Of a stretch of 64,000 nucleotides of DNA, positions 10,686 to 22,379 are shown piece after piece. Origin of the DNA: Phragmites australis (Eukaryota > Streptophyta > Magnoliopsida > Poales > Poaceae); assembly GCF_958298935.1 (NCBI RefSeq), contig NC_084933.1, positions 31,993,834 through 32,057,833 of the forward strand. The letters run 5' to 3'. The stretch's first letter is position 1. Each line of letters starts with the position of its first letter. The position numbers and the translations under genes are program-made. The notes below the pieces were generated by a model that saw only the letters and a list, made by a program, of their open reading frames with translations, was not told the DNA's origin and ran no database searches.

Positions 10686-13049
10686 CATCCTCTTTTCCTT
10701 GCAGGATTGGCCCCTCCCTGTGCAGGGGAGGTGCTGTCCAATTGCGCCGCGTCGCTATCTCCTCTCCGGTGGTGATCTAGCGTCGTTCTCGTCGCCGGCT
10801 GCCGTCGAGATGCTCCCTGTCAAGTTCGTTGTATCACGTAGAGGGTCGGCGTTCGCTCGTCGTCATGAAACTCTGGCGAAAACCGAACCCTGGAGACCTT
10901 TCCGGCGACACCCCACCGAAATCCCTCGCCACCGACCGATTCTCCCCCCTTCTCCATCGCGCGCTCGCACGCGCGTGCAGCCAGGCCATCGCTCACGTGC
11001 ACGTGGTAATCGATCTCGAGCCATGGCTCGGCCTGGCCGTGTTGGCAACCTAGCTGCGCGTGGGGCGGCCTGTTAAGGCGGCCCAGGTTCCCAGTAGCCG
11101 CACCCCGTGGGTTGGCCCAACTTCAAAGCCTGCTAAGCCACCCAGCTCAACCCGAGTGGGCTGGTACTGTGTAGCCCAACACCGTACATCCCAGCCCATC
11201 CAGGCCCATTGAGGCCCGTATCCGGCCGATCCAAGCCCATTCAGCCAAAACCTGTACTGTTCATGTGGGTCCCACCGGTCACTATTCATGTAGGGCCAGA
11301 TTAATGTTTAGTGGGCCCCACCCATGAACAGTGCCATTTCTTAATTTCCTGATTTAAATTCTGATTAAATCTTCCAGGAGCCATAACTTCTCCGTTCTAG
11401 CTCCGATTTTGGCGATTCTTTCGTCAAATTTATCTAAAATCGACATCTACTCATCTGTCACGTTATGGTATCCATTATAGCTCATTTGGATTTCTATTTG
11501 GTGTTAATTGATTCTTCTTTAGTATCGCCGTTATTGATCGTAGTCGCGATTTCAGGGCAACGAGAGTTCTACGAGTGCTGCGCAGGAAGCATCAGGAGTG
11601 AGGAGGATCCCGATTATAATCAAGACTTCGAAGAAAATTTTGGAGAAGGTAAGTCCTATCTCCTTGATCATATCGAACCTATGTTTTCAAATAATATACA
11701 ATGCTTAGGATTGAATACGTCTCCTCGAAGATGTCGCTTTTAAAACACCTCTCCTCGGAGACAAGATTTACTGTTATAAATAAAAACTCATATACCATGA
11801 ATCTTTGATAGTTGTGAATTCCTTGATGGTTGTGAAATCCTTGATGCTGTGTGGGATATGGAGGGTGATGTGTAAAAATAGGTGAAAACTGTTTTGGCGC
11901 GGGCAGGTAGAGTGGTCCTCTGGGGAGGATACTCTTGGGGGCTTGAGTTACATGAAGGTATTCATTGCCCATGAAGATGCCTGGCCTGGCCATTTAAGGA
12001 CCGAGTCATTTCGCTGCCATGCCTTAGTGACCCCGTGCAACCATGCGTCATGTATTGGCATAACTTGACTTTTCCTTCATCGGACTGAGTTAGGCATCAT
12101 ACCAGGAGGCTGAGAGCAACGAGCAACCAAGGGTCTATCTGTCCTACTGTTTGGAGGTTTCAGGGAGGCTGGCCTCGGAACATGCAGCTCTGGAACTTGG
12201 TGTGTCTCGTGGAAAAGCCCGGCAGGAAAGGTGTTTGGAGAGTTTCAGTATGATTCGCTCTTCCGCTTGCAACGGTTGGAGGTTGAGCATATCGCGTGGG
12301 TAAAGCTGTACAACCTCTGCAGAGTGTAAATCTATTCGAATAGCTGTGTTCATGGTCATAGACATCCGAAGGCAGAACCTTTTTGACTAGACTTCAGGTG
12401 CGTGCGTCTTGATAAGTGAGTGTGTGGACTAGATGTCTGTGTGATGAGGTTCCTGGCTCAATCTACCAGAAGCTGTGTGGTACTAGAGGTACACCCGATG
12501 TGATTAAAAATGGTTTGTGGAGTGAGGTGTAGCCCCTCCCAGGACCGAGAAATCTCAGATATAGCTCGTCACTGGTTTTTGATCTACTTAAAATGTTTTG
12601 AAGACGATCATAGTTGATACAATTGGATATTTGCATAAATTGCTTTACGCTTAAATATAAACCGTAAAGCTTATCCTTGAATAACCCTTTATGCATCTAT
12701 CGACACCTTGAAGTAGTATAGGGCTTGCTGAGTACCTTCTGTACTCACTCTTGCTGTCATTCAGATGAAGATCCCGATGACGACTTCGCTGCAGGTGAAG
12801 CCGAGGATGAAGAATAGTCTCTGAGGTCACGTTCGCACCCTCACTGCTTGTGGTTTAGGCTTTTTCTTCTGTGTTGTGTTTTGATGGCCGCTAGGCTAGG
12901 CTTGTAATATTGTAAGCCTTTTATACCCAGAACTTTACTATTTATATACGAAGTTTGACTGTGATACTACAACTGTTATACTATGCATATCAGCTACGTA
13001 ATCCAGGGACTGATACAGGAGGCACAGGACCAGTAATGAGGATCTTACA
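10686..13049 (+). mobile_element. LTR of family A, right part
   Basis: Resumption of the LTR begun at 2766. It matches the reverse complement of 5551-8150 in block order and ends GATCTTACA at 13049. Open frames inside (for example 10699-11076) show no protein family and lie in the transcribed leader-like GC-rich part. Confidence 0.75.
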
Positions 13050-13054
13050 TCGGT

Positions 13055-14060
13055 GAACCCTAGCGCATGAAACCGAAAAACTTAGCAAAAATGAGAGTGC
13101 GTACGCGCGGGGAAGAGCTAGGTTATATATACATATAAGTGTTCACCGGAGACTCCGGTAACTTAACAGAACTGTAACGGCTAGTTCTGACACGTTCTAT
13201 GACCATTCTGACGTCGTTTTTGGATTTAGGATCGGATACTCCGGTGTTCATCGGATACTCCGATCAGTTCTGATAGAACAGTAATGGCTAGTTTTTGAGA
13301 GAGGGCTATAAATGCTCCCACACCCCATGGCATTTAGAGCTTGCTGTTGCTGGTGAACTTTAGACCTCTTGAGCACTTTAAGAGCATTCAAAGACCCTCC
13401 AACCACCTCTAGTGCAAAGTTTGCAAAAATTTAGAGAGTTTGTGTTTGGAGAGGGTTTAAGCCACTTGAGCATTGAGTTCTTCCTCGAGCATTCGCTGTG
13501 ATCATTTCTCTTGAAGCTTCGTGCTTCTAGACGGCAAGGCGTCGCCCGTAGAGCACCCAAACTTGTGGAGTGCCACGGGAAGTTTGTAAACATCTTCGAA
13601 TTAAGTAAGAAATTCTAGCTTGATCTTGGTGGTCGCTAGAAGAGGATAGGGTTAGAAAAGACCCGGCTCTTTGTGAGCTCCTCAACAGAGACGTAGGTAC
13701 TTCTTTGTGAGGTGGCCGAACTCCGGGAAAATCTCTTGCGTTCATATTCATGCAATTTGCTTTATCGTGTGAATTTGTGATTCTTCATACAAATTGCTCT
13801 AGTGATCATCTTGCTAGTGTTAAGTGTTATTTTAGCTCAGTGATATCCCGTAGACCTAGCTTCAACTTTAGATTCTAGCTACTTGCTTTAATTCGTAGTT
13901 GTTCTAGATTTTCTGTATAGACCGAAGACTCGGGACTAGACCGGATACTCCGGACCAGACCGGAGTATCGGACCTTCACCGGAGTATCTGGCAGATTTAA
14001 TCCGCTATTTTAGTTTTAATTTTCAGAAAAGGCTATTCACCCCCCCTCTAGGCACTTTCA
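13055..14060 (+). mobile_element. SIRE-like copia LTR fragment (3' part)
   Basis: It is collinear with the 3' part of the LTR at 51198-53801. Shared blocks are the CGGATACTCCGG hairpin motifs (13.15-13.27 kb), TATAAAT at 13307-13313, the CAACAGAGACGTAGG block, a second CCGGA motif cluster (13.93-13.99 kb) and the end TTCACCCCCCCTCTAGGCAC then TTTCA at 14060. The 5' part is missing, because LTR A ends just before it. It ends exactly where the CACTA transposase relic starts, so the copia element probably inserted into that gene and later lost its other parts. Confidence 0.75.
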
Positions 14061-15640
14061 AATACACATCAAGAATACATAGAGTCTCAAAGTGTCTTCT
14101 TTCTAGCTCCTCCAGCGAGTCTGGATCGAGCACCTTTTGTTCAATTGCAGTGAAGAAAAAGTACAGGCTCAGGATAGTCCCGTGAACCTTTATTGGGAGG
14201 ATGTTCCTAATAGCTACCGCAAGTAGTGATGTCATCGTCACATGGCAATCATGAGATTTCATCATGACGAAATTCATTTTCAGCTCTTTCACTGAGACAA
14301 GTCTTGCAATGTTGGATGAATAACCAGAGGGAATTTCACACTGTGCAAGAACTCGCAGAAGTCTTTTTTCTCCTTCCTGGAGAGGGTGATAGCTGCTGGG
14401 GGTAGGTGTTTTTCTTTGTCCGTATCTCGTGCATGGAGCTCTGGCCTTAAGCCCATTTCTTCAAGGTAACCTCGTGTCTTCTCATGATCTTTTCCTTTCC
14501 CCTTCATTTGGAGTAATGTACCGATCAGACTCTCGCATATATTCTTCTTTATATGCATGTTGTCAATAGAGTGGCGAACATCTAATTTTTCCCAATACTC
14601 TAGCTCGAATAGTATTGATTTCTTGTTCCACATTCCTAACTATTTATCATCCGTAGAGGATTGATTTCGCTTGCTAAGGACAACATTGATATTCTTAACT
14701 TGATTGTGGACATCTTCCCCGCTGAAATGCCTCGGAGGTAACGCTTCCTGGGAAGGAAACGTCGATGTCGCATGTACACTGTTTTATTTGAGTTGTTCAA
14801 CCTCAAACTACATGTGTCATCTAAGCAATGGGGGCAAGCTTCACCTTTTCTTTTGCTCTGACCTGACAAGTTACGAAGTGTTGGCAGATCATTGATGGTA
14901 ACGAACAACATGGCATGCAAGGTAAAGTATTCTTGCTTGTATTGATCTCAAACCTTGATGCCTTCCGACCAGAGTTTCTTAAGATCATCGACTAAAGGCC
15001 TGAGGTACATATCTATATCGTTGCCAGGTTGTTTCGATGCTGATATCAAGATCGAAAACATAATGTATTTTTGCTTGTTACAAAGCTAGGGTGAAAGGTT
15101 GTAGATCGACAATACAACATGCCAGGTGCTATGTGAGGTACTCATTTTACCGAATGGATTCATGCTATCTGTGCTCATAGCAAATCTAATATTTCTCAAA
15201 TTCTTTGACGAACCAACCAAACATGGAATCAAAGATTCGCCACTGAGCGGAATATGCCATATGTCGTATCATTGTGTCGTTCTTATGACCCTCCTTATGC
15301 CAACGCACCAATTGGGCCTGCTTTCTGTTGGCAAACAAACGCTTTAGACGGGGAATTACAGGAAAATACCACACCACCTTCCTAGGACCATCTTTACTTT
15401 TCTTGCCTTTGTCCCCGTCACCACCGTCATTTCTATGCTTATATTGATGGGTTCCACACACGGGGCATTGATCCAGCTATGCATACTCCAGAAAAAAAGA
15501 TACAATCCTGCTTACATGCATGCATTTTTTCTATTTCTAGTCCTAAATGACAAATTATCTGCTTCGCGTCGTAGATGCCCTCAAGCATCAAGTTCCCCTC
15601 TGGTAGTATGTCCCTTAGCAGATCCAGCAATGCTTTGAAA
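14061..15640 (-). pseudogene. CACTA transposase (TNP2 / Transposase_21) relic
   Basis: Minus-strand blocks in family order are: a leader with DAKQIICHLGLEIEKMHAC (about 15.5 kb); a CGTHQYKHRNDGGDGDKGKK segment followed by RKVVWYFPVIPRLKRLFAN (15.4 kb); an AQWRIFDS block; the ISIxTTWQRYRYVPQAL region (15.0 kb); FVTINDLPTLRNLSGQSKRK and MRHRRFLPRKR (14.7-14.9 kb); the VRHSIDNMHIKKNICESLIG block (14.5 kb); and the DUF4218-like MKSHDCHVTMTSLL block (14.2 kb). These are broken by frameshifts and stops, and the C-terminal part is cut at 14061 by the copia LTR. In active elements the protein binds and cuts CACTA ends; this copy cannot be functional. Confidence 0.85.
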
Positions 15641-15909
15641 CTATTATTAGTCCAACCATAGGTTGCCTTCAGTTGTAGAAGCTTTAGGTTCCCAAATATC
15701 TACGTGTACTTCTGCTTACAATTAGGTTCCCTTATCCCTTCGCTCTCTCCACTGGCTCTCTCCATTCTCTCTCTCGCTCTCCCGCACCATAGCCGGCCCT
15801 CCTCCCCCATCGTAACAAGGTGGCAAAGAGGCAGAGGGAGGTGTCGCTGGGCCAGTGGGATCCGGCGCGGGGTGGCGAGATCCGGCGTAGCGGGTGTACT
15901 GGGGGTGAC

Positions 15910-17110
15910 TGTCGGTGGATGAACACCACAAGCGGGGATCCTGAGGGACCCCCTTTGAGATTCGGCCGGGGGACTGATTCTGGATCTACCTCGTATGTGG
16001 GGTTAATGTGTGTATATGGGACTTAGGCAGGACGGATGATTGTCGTCTAGTAGGAGTAAATGCACAAGGGATTTAGACAGGTTCGGGCCGTCTGGAGGCG
16101 TAATACCCTACTCCTGTGTGTCTGGTGTGTTATTAATACTCTTGGAATGCCTTTCTCTGGATCTCTGTGTTACAAGGTTTTTGGTCTCTTGTTGGCCTCT
16201 TCGCTTCAGCTTCTGTTGCCTCAGCTTGGTCTGCCTTCTACGAAGTGCTCCCCCCTTTTATCTACCGGGGGGGGGAGGCCCTTTAGGGAGTGCCCAGAAC
16301 GAGGGCACAAGTTCCCGTAAACAATAAATGGAAAACAACCATCATGGGTCTACAGTTTGATGTTACAGGGGGTTGAAAATACACCCCTTGGATGGTCCCG
16401 TCAGCCTTTGCGTCCCAACTTTAGCAGGTGCAGGGGGGGCCCACCGACCAACCTCTGAGTACACTCTCAAGCCCGTTCGGTCAGAGTAGGACTGACACGG
16501 TCTGATACAATGGGGCGATAGGCGATAATCCTCGAGCCTATCGCAGATATCTTCAAACCGTCTTTCTTTATGGGCCCCGCGAGGGGACATGCGTTGGAAC
16601 TCATCGCATTAATTATTCCCACACCTTCCTGCCAGGCGGTGGCAGGGACTGACGTACTTAGTACGACAGGCGTGGGGGGGAGTGGTTGGATGTGACCGGC
16701 CACGCTCCCCCTTAAATGCACCGTTCGACACCTCATCGTGGAGTCCTTGCGGGGTCCACCGGCAAGAGGCTTCTCGGGTCCTCGGGGAACTCTAGGTACT
16801 CGAGGACCAACTGTTCTTGGCTCCGAGCACCCCCTCCCGAGCCTGGCCCTTCTCTGTTCCTCGGGGAACTCTAGGTACTCAGGGACCAACTGTTCTTAGC
16901 CCCGAGCACCCCCTCCCGGATCTAGCTCTTCTCGGGTCCTCGAGGAACTCTGGGTACTCGGGGACCAACTGTTCTTGGTCCCGAGCACCCCCTCTCGGAC
17001 TTGGCTTTTCTCAGGCCCTCGGGGAGATGGTCCCCGAGGGAGGGCGCCATGTGGCACTGCGCTGTCCTGGCCTCGGGACTCGGGAACCCCCGGTTCCCAT
17101 ATCACCGACA
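15910..17110 (-). mobile_element. Solo LTR of family C (TGTCGGTG...CACCGACA)
   Basis: A 1,201-bp unit with inverted ends TGTCGGTG / CACCGACA. On the minus strand it runs from 17110 to 15910. It is flanked by perfect 5-bp duplications GTGAC at 15905-15909 and 17111-17115. No internal region is present, so it is a solo LTR. Inside, 16780-17010 is a tandem array of about three 77-bp units each containing CTCGGGGAACTC and CCGAGCACCCCC. The second member of this family starts at 63129. Confidence 0.92.
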
Positions 17111-17196
17111 GTGACTGAAGGAGAGAAGGAGTCGGGCAATGCGGCGGTGCAGGCAGTGAAGAGGCGGAGTGAGACGGGAATGAGGAGACGGAGCTC

Positions 17197-17433
17197 GTGA
17201 AGAGGCCTAGGGTGGCAGGGAACAAGGCGGCGAAGAGGCAGAGGGAGGCTATGGATGTGGGGAAGGAGGAGGACAGGAACGCGGCGGCGAAGAGACGGAG
17301 GGTGGACCTTGCCCTGGTGGTGGAGGGCAAGAAGAGGAAGCGGGAGGCGGAGGAGGGGAGCAGGAGCGAAAATGGCGGTGATGGGCCACAGCTCCTGCAG
17401 CCGGCGGCGGCGTGTACGGTTTTGTGGCGGTGA
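17197..17433 (+). other. Lys/Arg-rich open frame inside the CACTA element
   Basis: A 78-codon ATG frame rich in KRQRE, AKRRRV and KKRKRE blocks, which look like nuclear-localisation signals. A related KRQRE block occurs upstream at about 15823, on the other side of the solo LTR. It could be a captured gene fragment or an element protein exon on the strand opposite TNP2, or only purine-rich repeat sequence. No family is recognised. Confidence 0.2.
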
Positions 17434-17549
17434 TGCGGACGATTTCTGTGGCGGCGGCATTCGTGCCCCGCATTTTATTTGTGAAGGATAGAGCAAGGAT
17501 CCGTGACGGTGGCGTCCTCGGTGGTGGCAGTGGCGGTGGGGGAGCTGCG

Positions 17550-17605
17550 GCGGGAGCAACATCTAAGCTGGCTCGATTCCAAGCCAACTTAGATGCCGCT
17601 CCCGC
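17550..17605. repeat. Long imperfect hairpin near CACTA end
   Basis: Arms GCGGGAGC..ATCTAAG.TGGCT and AGCCA.CTTAGAT..GCTCCCGC are separated by a few bases, giving a 56-bp fold-back about 150 bp inside the CACTA terminus. Confidence 0.8.
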
Positions 17606-17639
17606 CGCCCATTTTCTCCTTTTTTTGTTCCTAGAAAAC

Positions 17640-17757
17640 CACATCAGTGCCGGTTCCAAAACCAGCACCGATGGTCTCCGACTATCGGTGCCACTTATGG
17701 AGTACCGGTTCTGATGAGGTTTTAGAACTGGCACTGATGAAGTGTTTTGGTGTAGTG
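17640..17757 (-). repeat. CACTA terminus with subterminal repeats
   Basis: The end reads CACTACACCAAAACACTTC on the minus strand. Nearby are three related copies, partly inverted, of a TCAGTGCC(A/G)GTTC-like motif at about 17645-17740. Such repeats bind transposase in this superfamily. The base triplet following 17757 is att; the partner duplication is lost with the other end. Confidence 0.75.
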
Positions 17758-17859
17758 ATTTCATGTACCAATCTTGAAGCAAATAAAATAAAAGTGTTGA
17801 AAAGGGTAGATTTGTAAATATACCTATCAGTGCAACCATATTTTGGTGGGATGTAGTAG

Positions 17860-18255
17860 TTTTACAGTTTTATCAGCCATACTTTTCCCCTTTTGTATGA
17901 TGTGTAAATGTTTTAGTTTTCTATCCGTTTATTCTAATGGGATGGCCACACTTTCCCCCTTTTTATGATGTGTAAATGTTTCGGTTTTCTATGTGTTTGT
18001 TACAATGGGATAGCCACACTTTTTGGTTTTTTTTAATGTTCCAGTTTTTATGAATTTTTTTCCAGTGGGATGGCCACACTTTTCGGTTATTTTGTATAAT
18101 GTCTAAATGTTTCGGTTTTATATACATTTGTTCTAGTGAGATGTTCACACTTTCCAGTTTTTTAATGTTCCAGTTTTGTATGCGTTTGTTCTGTCGGGAG
18201 GGTCACACTTTTTAGTTTTTTTTATGATGTGTTAATGTTTTGATTTTTTATGTGT
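17860..18255. repeat. T-rich minisatellite, units of about 55-75 bp
   Basis: About six imperfect units share GGGATGGCCACACTTT, then TTTTATGATGTGTAAATGTT and TCGGTTTTCTATGTGTTTG-like blocks. Unit length varies. No coding potential is seen, and no parent element is recognised. Confidence 0.7.
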
Positions 18256-18356
18256 TTCTTCCGGTTACAAGGCTTTGCTCTGGTTCTTGGTTGCCGTGGA
18301 CTTGGCTGTGGGATGGCAGCTTCTGCGAGGCGCTAAGAAGGAGCAGGAGACTGAGG

Positions 18357-19530
18357 CAGGGTTAAAAAAACTGACGGTAACTGAGCAAAAATCGCGATAA
18401 CCGACCTTCTCGGTCCGGTCCGGTTTCAGAAACCGAACGGTAACCGAATTTGAATTCAAAAAATTCGAAAAAATAAAAAATAAAAATTAAAAAAAACTCT
18501 TAAACAAAACTAGAAACAATTATAAGACCTTATGTGAAAAAAAATTTCAAAAATAATGTCATTTACATCATATTCTATAGGGAGGAAGTTTGAAAAAAAT
18601 GAAGAAAATTGAAGCGTGCGGCTCAGTTATTAACTCATGTTAAGGAAAAGTTTAACATGCAAACACATATTTTTCTTTTGTAAAACGTATCTTAAGAGGA
18701 TCTTTAAAATTGATTTCACTTTATTTAGAGTTTTATTAATTTCTCTATAATTTTTACAAAGTTCACAAGCATAAAGTGAAAATGTTAAGAAACAACACTG
18801 TAATTAACATTTTCATGTCTACTATTATTTTTCCTACGTAAATCATAGTATAAATAAACTAATAAAAGTGGTTTCACTAATTTTTGAGGTGTGATCGGTT
18901 AGTTATGAATTAATCTAGACGTAACACATTTACACATTCTTGCATGTTACAATAACTAATTCATGAGTTCATGTATTTTTAAAAGACATAGGATCATGTA
19001 ACAAGACTAAAAAAATTAGTTTCGTAATTTTTGGATTAGAAAAGAGTAAACTATGCATTTAACTTGGTTTAACGAATACAATTTCTCACAGAAAATTTGT
19101 ACTTTTTTATGAGTATAAATACTTTTATCATGTAGATCATGTTACAAGGAAACCAATAATTTTTTTGTTCACTTGATTTGAAGGTCATATGAATTAGTTA
19201 TTGATTTTACCAGATTGAGATAATTTTTGTGTTTTTTATTGAACTTCACTGAAAATCGAGAAAACCGCTCGATAAATCGAGAAAACCGAGCGGTTACCGA
19301 GAAAACCGAGCGGTTACTGATAATGCGGAAAATTCAAGAAAACCGCTCGATAAATCGCAAAAACGTAACCAGTCCAAACCGACCGGTTACCGAACGGCTA
19401 AAATCGTGATTTTTCCCCCAAATTTCAAAATTTGCCAAATGAATTTGTCCGATTTTTTGACCGGTTACCGCGAATTTTCGGTTACCGCCAGAGCTCGGTA
19501 ACCGAGCTCCGGTCGGTAAGCCAAACCATG
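18357..19530. mobile_element. Non-autonomous hAT element
   Basis: The 1,174-bp unit starts CAGGGTTAAA and ends CCAAACCATG. It is flanked by a perfect 8-bp direct repeat GACTGAGG (18349-18356 and 19531-19538), the duplication length of hAT transposons. The ends form an imperfect terminal inverted repeat (CAGGGTT versus CATGGTT). Both subterminal regions are dense in CGGTTACCG / CGGTAACC motifs in both orientations. The AT-rich interior has no transposase, so the element must rely on another copy. Confidence 0.88.
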
Positions 19531-19670
19531 GACTGAGGTGGCTCGGGGATGCCGCTTGTGCCGCGTTGGAGCCCGAGACGTGGATCTTGCTGCCACCATG
19601 GCCCGACAGGGTGAGCTGTGGCTTGAGCAGGGGGCTCAGGGGCAACTTGCAGGATGACGTGGTGAGCTTT

Positions 19671-22270
19671 TGTAACATCCCAAATTTTATAAACATATCA
19701 TTAAGTATTTATTAGCATTATTAGCGTCATAATTGGAGTTTTGAGCAAGTAACCAATGCAATTAAAAATTAAACTTAATTTGTTAAGCTTAATAAGAAAT
19801 GGTGTATTATGAAGGAACTCACAATATTTCTATGTAAATTAGGGCTTGAAACAATTTTAGAAATTAGTCCATGTTTTATGAAGAATATTAGTGAATTTTC
19901 CCAGATTTTATGGAATTATTTTGAAGCCTTAAAAATTAGAGTAATTAAGAAATGGTTGGAGGCTTGTAGAATTTTAATTTGAAATTGGCTCAGGCTTTTT
20001 GTCAAACTAATTAAAATGGGTTTCTTATGATTTATAGTGTCCAACAAATTTTGTCCTAAAATTGTTAGAGCTTGGGAAGGTTTTCCTTTAGATCAGAGAA
20101 GGGAAGGAGATATTTGTTCATGTCAGTCACTGTTCATGAAGACTAATGTTCATCTAGCGATTTCCTCACTGTCCTAGCTGCCACCAAGTTGCTTCGAGAA
20201 AGATCGGTGCCGCCTTCTTTGACCCAAAGCAGAGCCGACCGTTGCCTTTATTCCTTATCTTTGCCCCTCCTCTCTCTCTTTGCCCTTAGTGAGCTTCCCC
20301 ATGACCCCTTAAGACTTTTGCACTTGCTCTTTTTGTCTTGGCCCGTCGCCGGCACGTGATTCCATGTGAGCCACCCACCGTCGCCCTTTTGTGCTTCGCC
20401 GTTGGCCTAGTTTTGGCTGGGCCCATCAACTGATAGCCACCCAATCGAGTCCGCATGCCTGCATAGATACATTAGATGTCCATGGTCGGGCCGATTTGGT
20501 CACCGCTCGCCGCCGGCGTGGTCCTCCACGCACGCCTAGCGCTGCCGTGCTGCTCTTCCCATCGCCTGCCATCTTCGGCAGCCCTTACTGGCCGGCTGAC
20601 CCCAAACGAGGCCCCCTCCATGCGCTAGTCCCCCTGTCGTGCCTCCTCGATCGAGCGTCACAGCGTCCACGCCTCCAACGTGTTGGACCGAGAGCTGGTC
20701 GAGCCGTCGGCCAGGTCGACACTTTGTGCCATGGCCTCAAGGCCAAAATGCCCGGGCCCACTATCATCTCTGTGGCTAGCCTCCCCTGGTACAAAAATAA
20801 TTTAGGGCTTTTCGATGATTTGTTTAATTTAGTTAATTCACAAAATTGTGAAATAATTTATTTCTTACATTATTAATTTGGCTGAAAGCTTGTAAAATGT
20901 TTAGAAGAATGAAGATAGCTCCAAAAAATCATGAAACCACTTGTGTTAGTTTCATATGGTCCTGTTCTGTTTATTAAAAATACTAGTAGCCATGAAATAT
21001 GTGCTAGAATTTCTATAGTTAACGAAATGTGTTTAAGATTAATTCATTAATAATTAATTATTGGTAAGTCCAAAATTGATGAATTTTTTTAATCTTTTTA
21101 TATTTTGCCCTGTTCATTAAAAATATTCACCCTCATATTGTAATTAATTAATTTTCTATTTAGGATTAAATTTTGGCTTAAGCTTAATTAATCCCGAAAA
21201 ATGTTAAACGATTAACATTTACTCAATTTAAGGAATCATTGATGTTATAAACTCAAGACATGATGCTTTGTATCTCCACTTTTGTTATGCTTTGTGGAGC
21301 ATCTCTCATCGCGTATCATCCATAATCATTGCAGTGCATTGTTCCTTTATTTAGCAAAGGACGTTTCAGAGAGTTGTGTGCTTGAACCCGAAGGTGAACT
21401 AGTGGAATTCGTGAGTGAAGAACAGCAAGCACTAGGTAAACATCTATCGTATTTCTCCTATATTTTGGTAAATTGTTGATCAATTTGCTAGATATTGCTA
21501 TGAGTTGTATATGCATGTTTTAGCGAGTCGATATCGGGAATCGGGTAGAACCCATTTGATGCATGTGTCCCTACCTTGATATATTGATGATCTCCATCCT
21601 TGTAACCTGGGTGTAACCATGTTAATGTCCAACTTAAAAGATGTTTGAAATGCTTAGCAATGCATGGGTCACCGGTAGAAGTTGAGTGATGGAACGTCCA
21701 TCGTTCGCGAGCTATAAGGCTTTTAATTACTATTTTCAAAAGAATGACAAGTTGGGATGATGAGTTGGTGAGATTGAGGTGAGATGTGGTATGTGGGCAG
21801 CGTTTGGAGCAGTTCGGGAGAGGAGATCTGGGTGTCTGTGAGTTTGAGACGAGATGTGGGCGATATTAGGGGCAGTTTGGGAGAGGAGACCTGGGTGCTA
21901 TAGTCCGCTTGCATCGTTTAAGCACCGTCCGTGATGTCATTTGGCTTAAGCACTTTTCCGTACTACCACATATCTAAATATGGTAAGGATAAGCTAAGTA
22001 TCGTATGACACCGCATTCATTTGATTCATCCGTCCAGGGTGTGAGTTGTACTTGTAAGAGACTCCTAGGGTTTTCGAGTGTAGACCTAGGTACTCTCCGC
22101 AGGCTTGGGCATGGAACAAATGTTCGGGGTGTATACGTGAACGTTTGTCACGTGAATCATCACTTGCAACTGATAGGTTGTGTGGTCGGTGGTCTCGTGT
22201 CGTGTGGGTAAAGAAGTACCCAAGCCAATTGAACCCTCCCTTCCACTTGTAAAGTTACTTGGGCCAGAGT
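19671..22270 (+). mobile_element. LTR of a B-like gypsy family, 3'-truncated
   Basis: It starts TGTAACATCCCAAATTT and shares the ATTAGCGTCATAATT block with LTR B at 4235. Further shared blocks lie in the same order, such as the GCTTGCATCGTTTAAGCACC segment (here about 21.9 kb, in B about 9.57 kb). The last 0.4-0.5 kb of the LTR is not recognisable; sequence changes character near 22.27 kb. No internal domain or partner LTR is present. The open frame at 20391-20876 lies in its GC-rich leader part and shows no family. Confidence 0.7.
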
Positions 22271-22379
22271 CAAGTAAAGAGAACAACAGTGTCATGTGGA
22301 TATCATCACCAGATCGGCTTGAAGATCCTCAAAGACTATTTTAGTACGCTTAACAGTTTTGGCCCTCCCTGTGTTTCAG

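Larger units (their letters stand above)
14061..17757 (-). mobile_element. CACTA (En/Spm-type) DNA transposon, 3'-truncated
   Basis: Read on the minus strand the element starts CACTACACCAAAACACTTC at 17757 and is followed inward by repeated TCAGTGCCGGTTC-like subterminal motifs. The TNP2 transposase relic lies at 14061-15640. The other end is missing: sequence breaks at the copia LTR at 14060. A solo LTR (15910-17110) sits inside. Family knowledge: CACTA elements have CACTA/G ends, 3-bp target duplications and subterminal repeats. Confidence 0.8.

Noticed and set aside
10699..11076. 125-codon plus-strand frame
   Set aside because: Part of LTR A; the inverted copy at 5.5-9.0 kb does not keep the frame.
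2761..13054. Perfect target duplication for outer LTR A
   Set aside because: gcggc and tcggt agree at only three of five bases, too weak to claim.
16467..17562. Several minus-strand frames of 140-183 codons
   Set aside because: They run through the LTR C minisatellite and across the LTR boundary, so they cannot be one gene.
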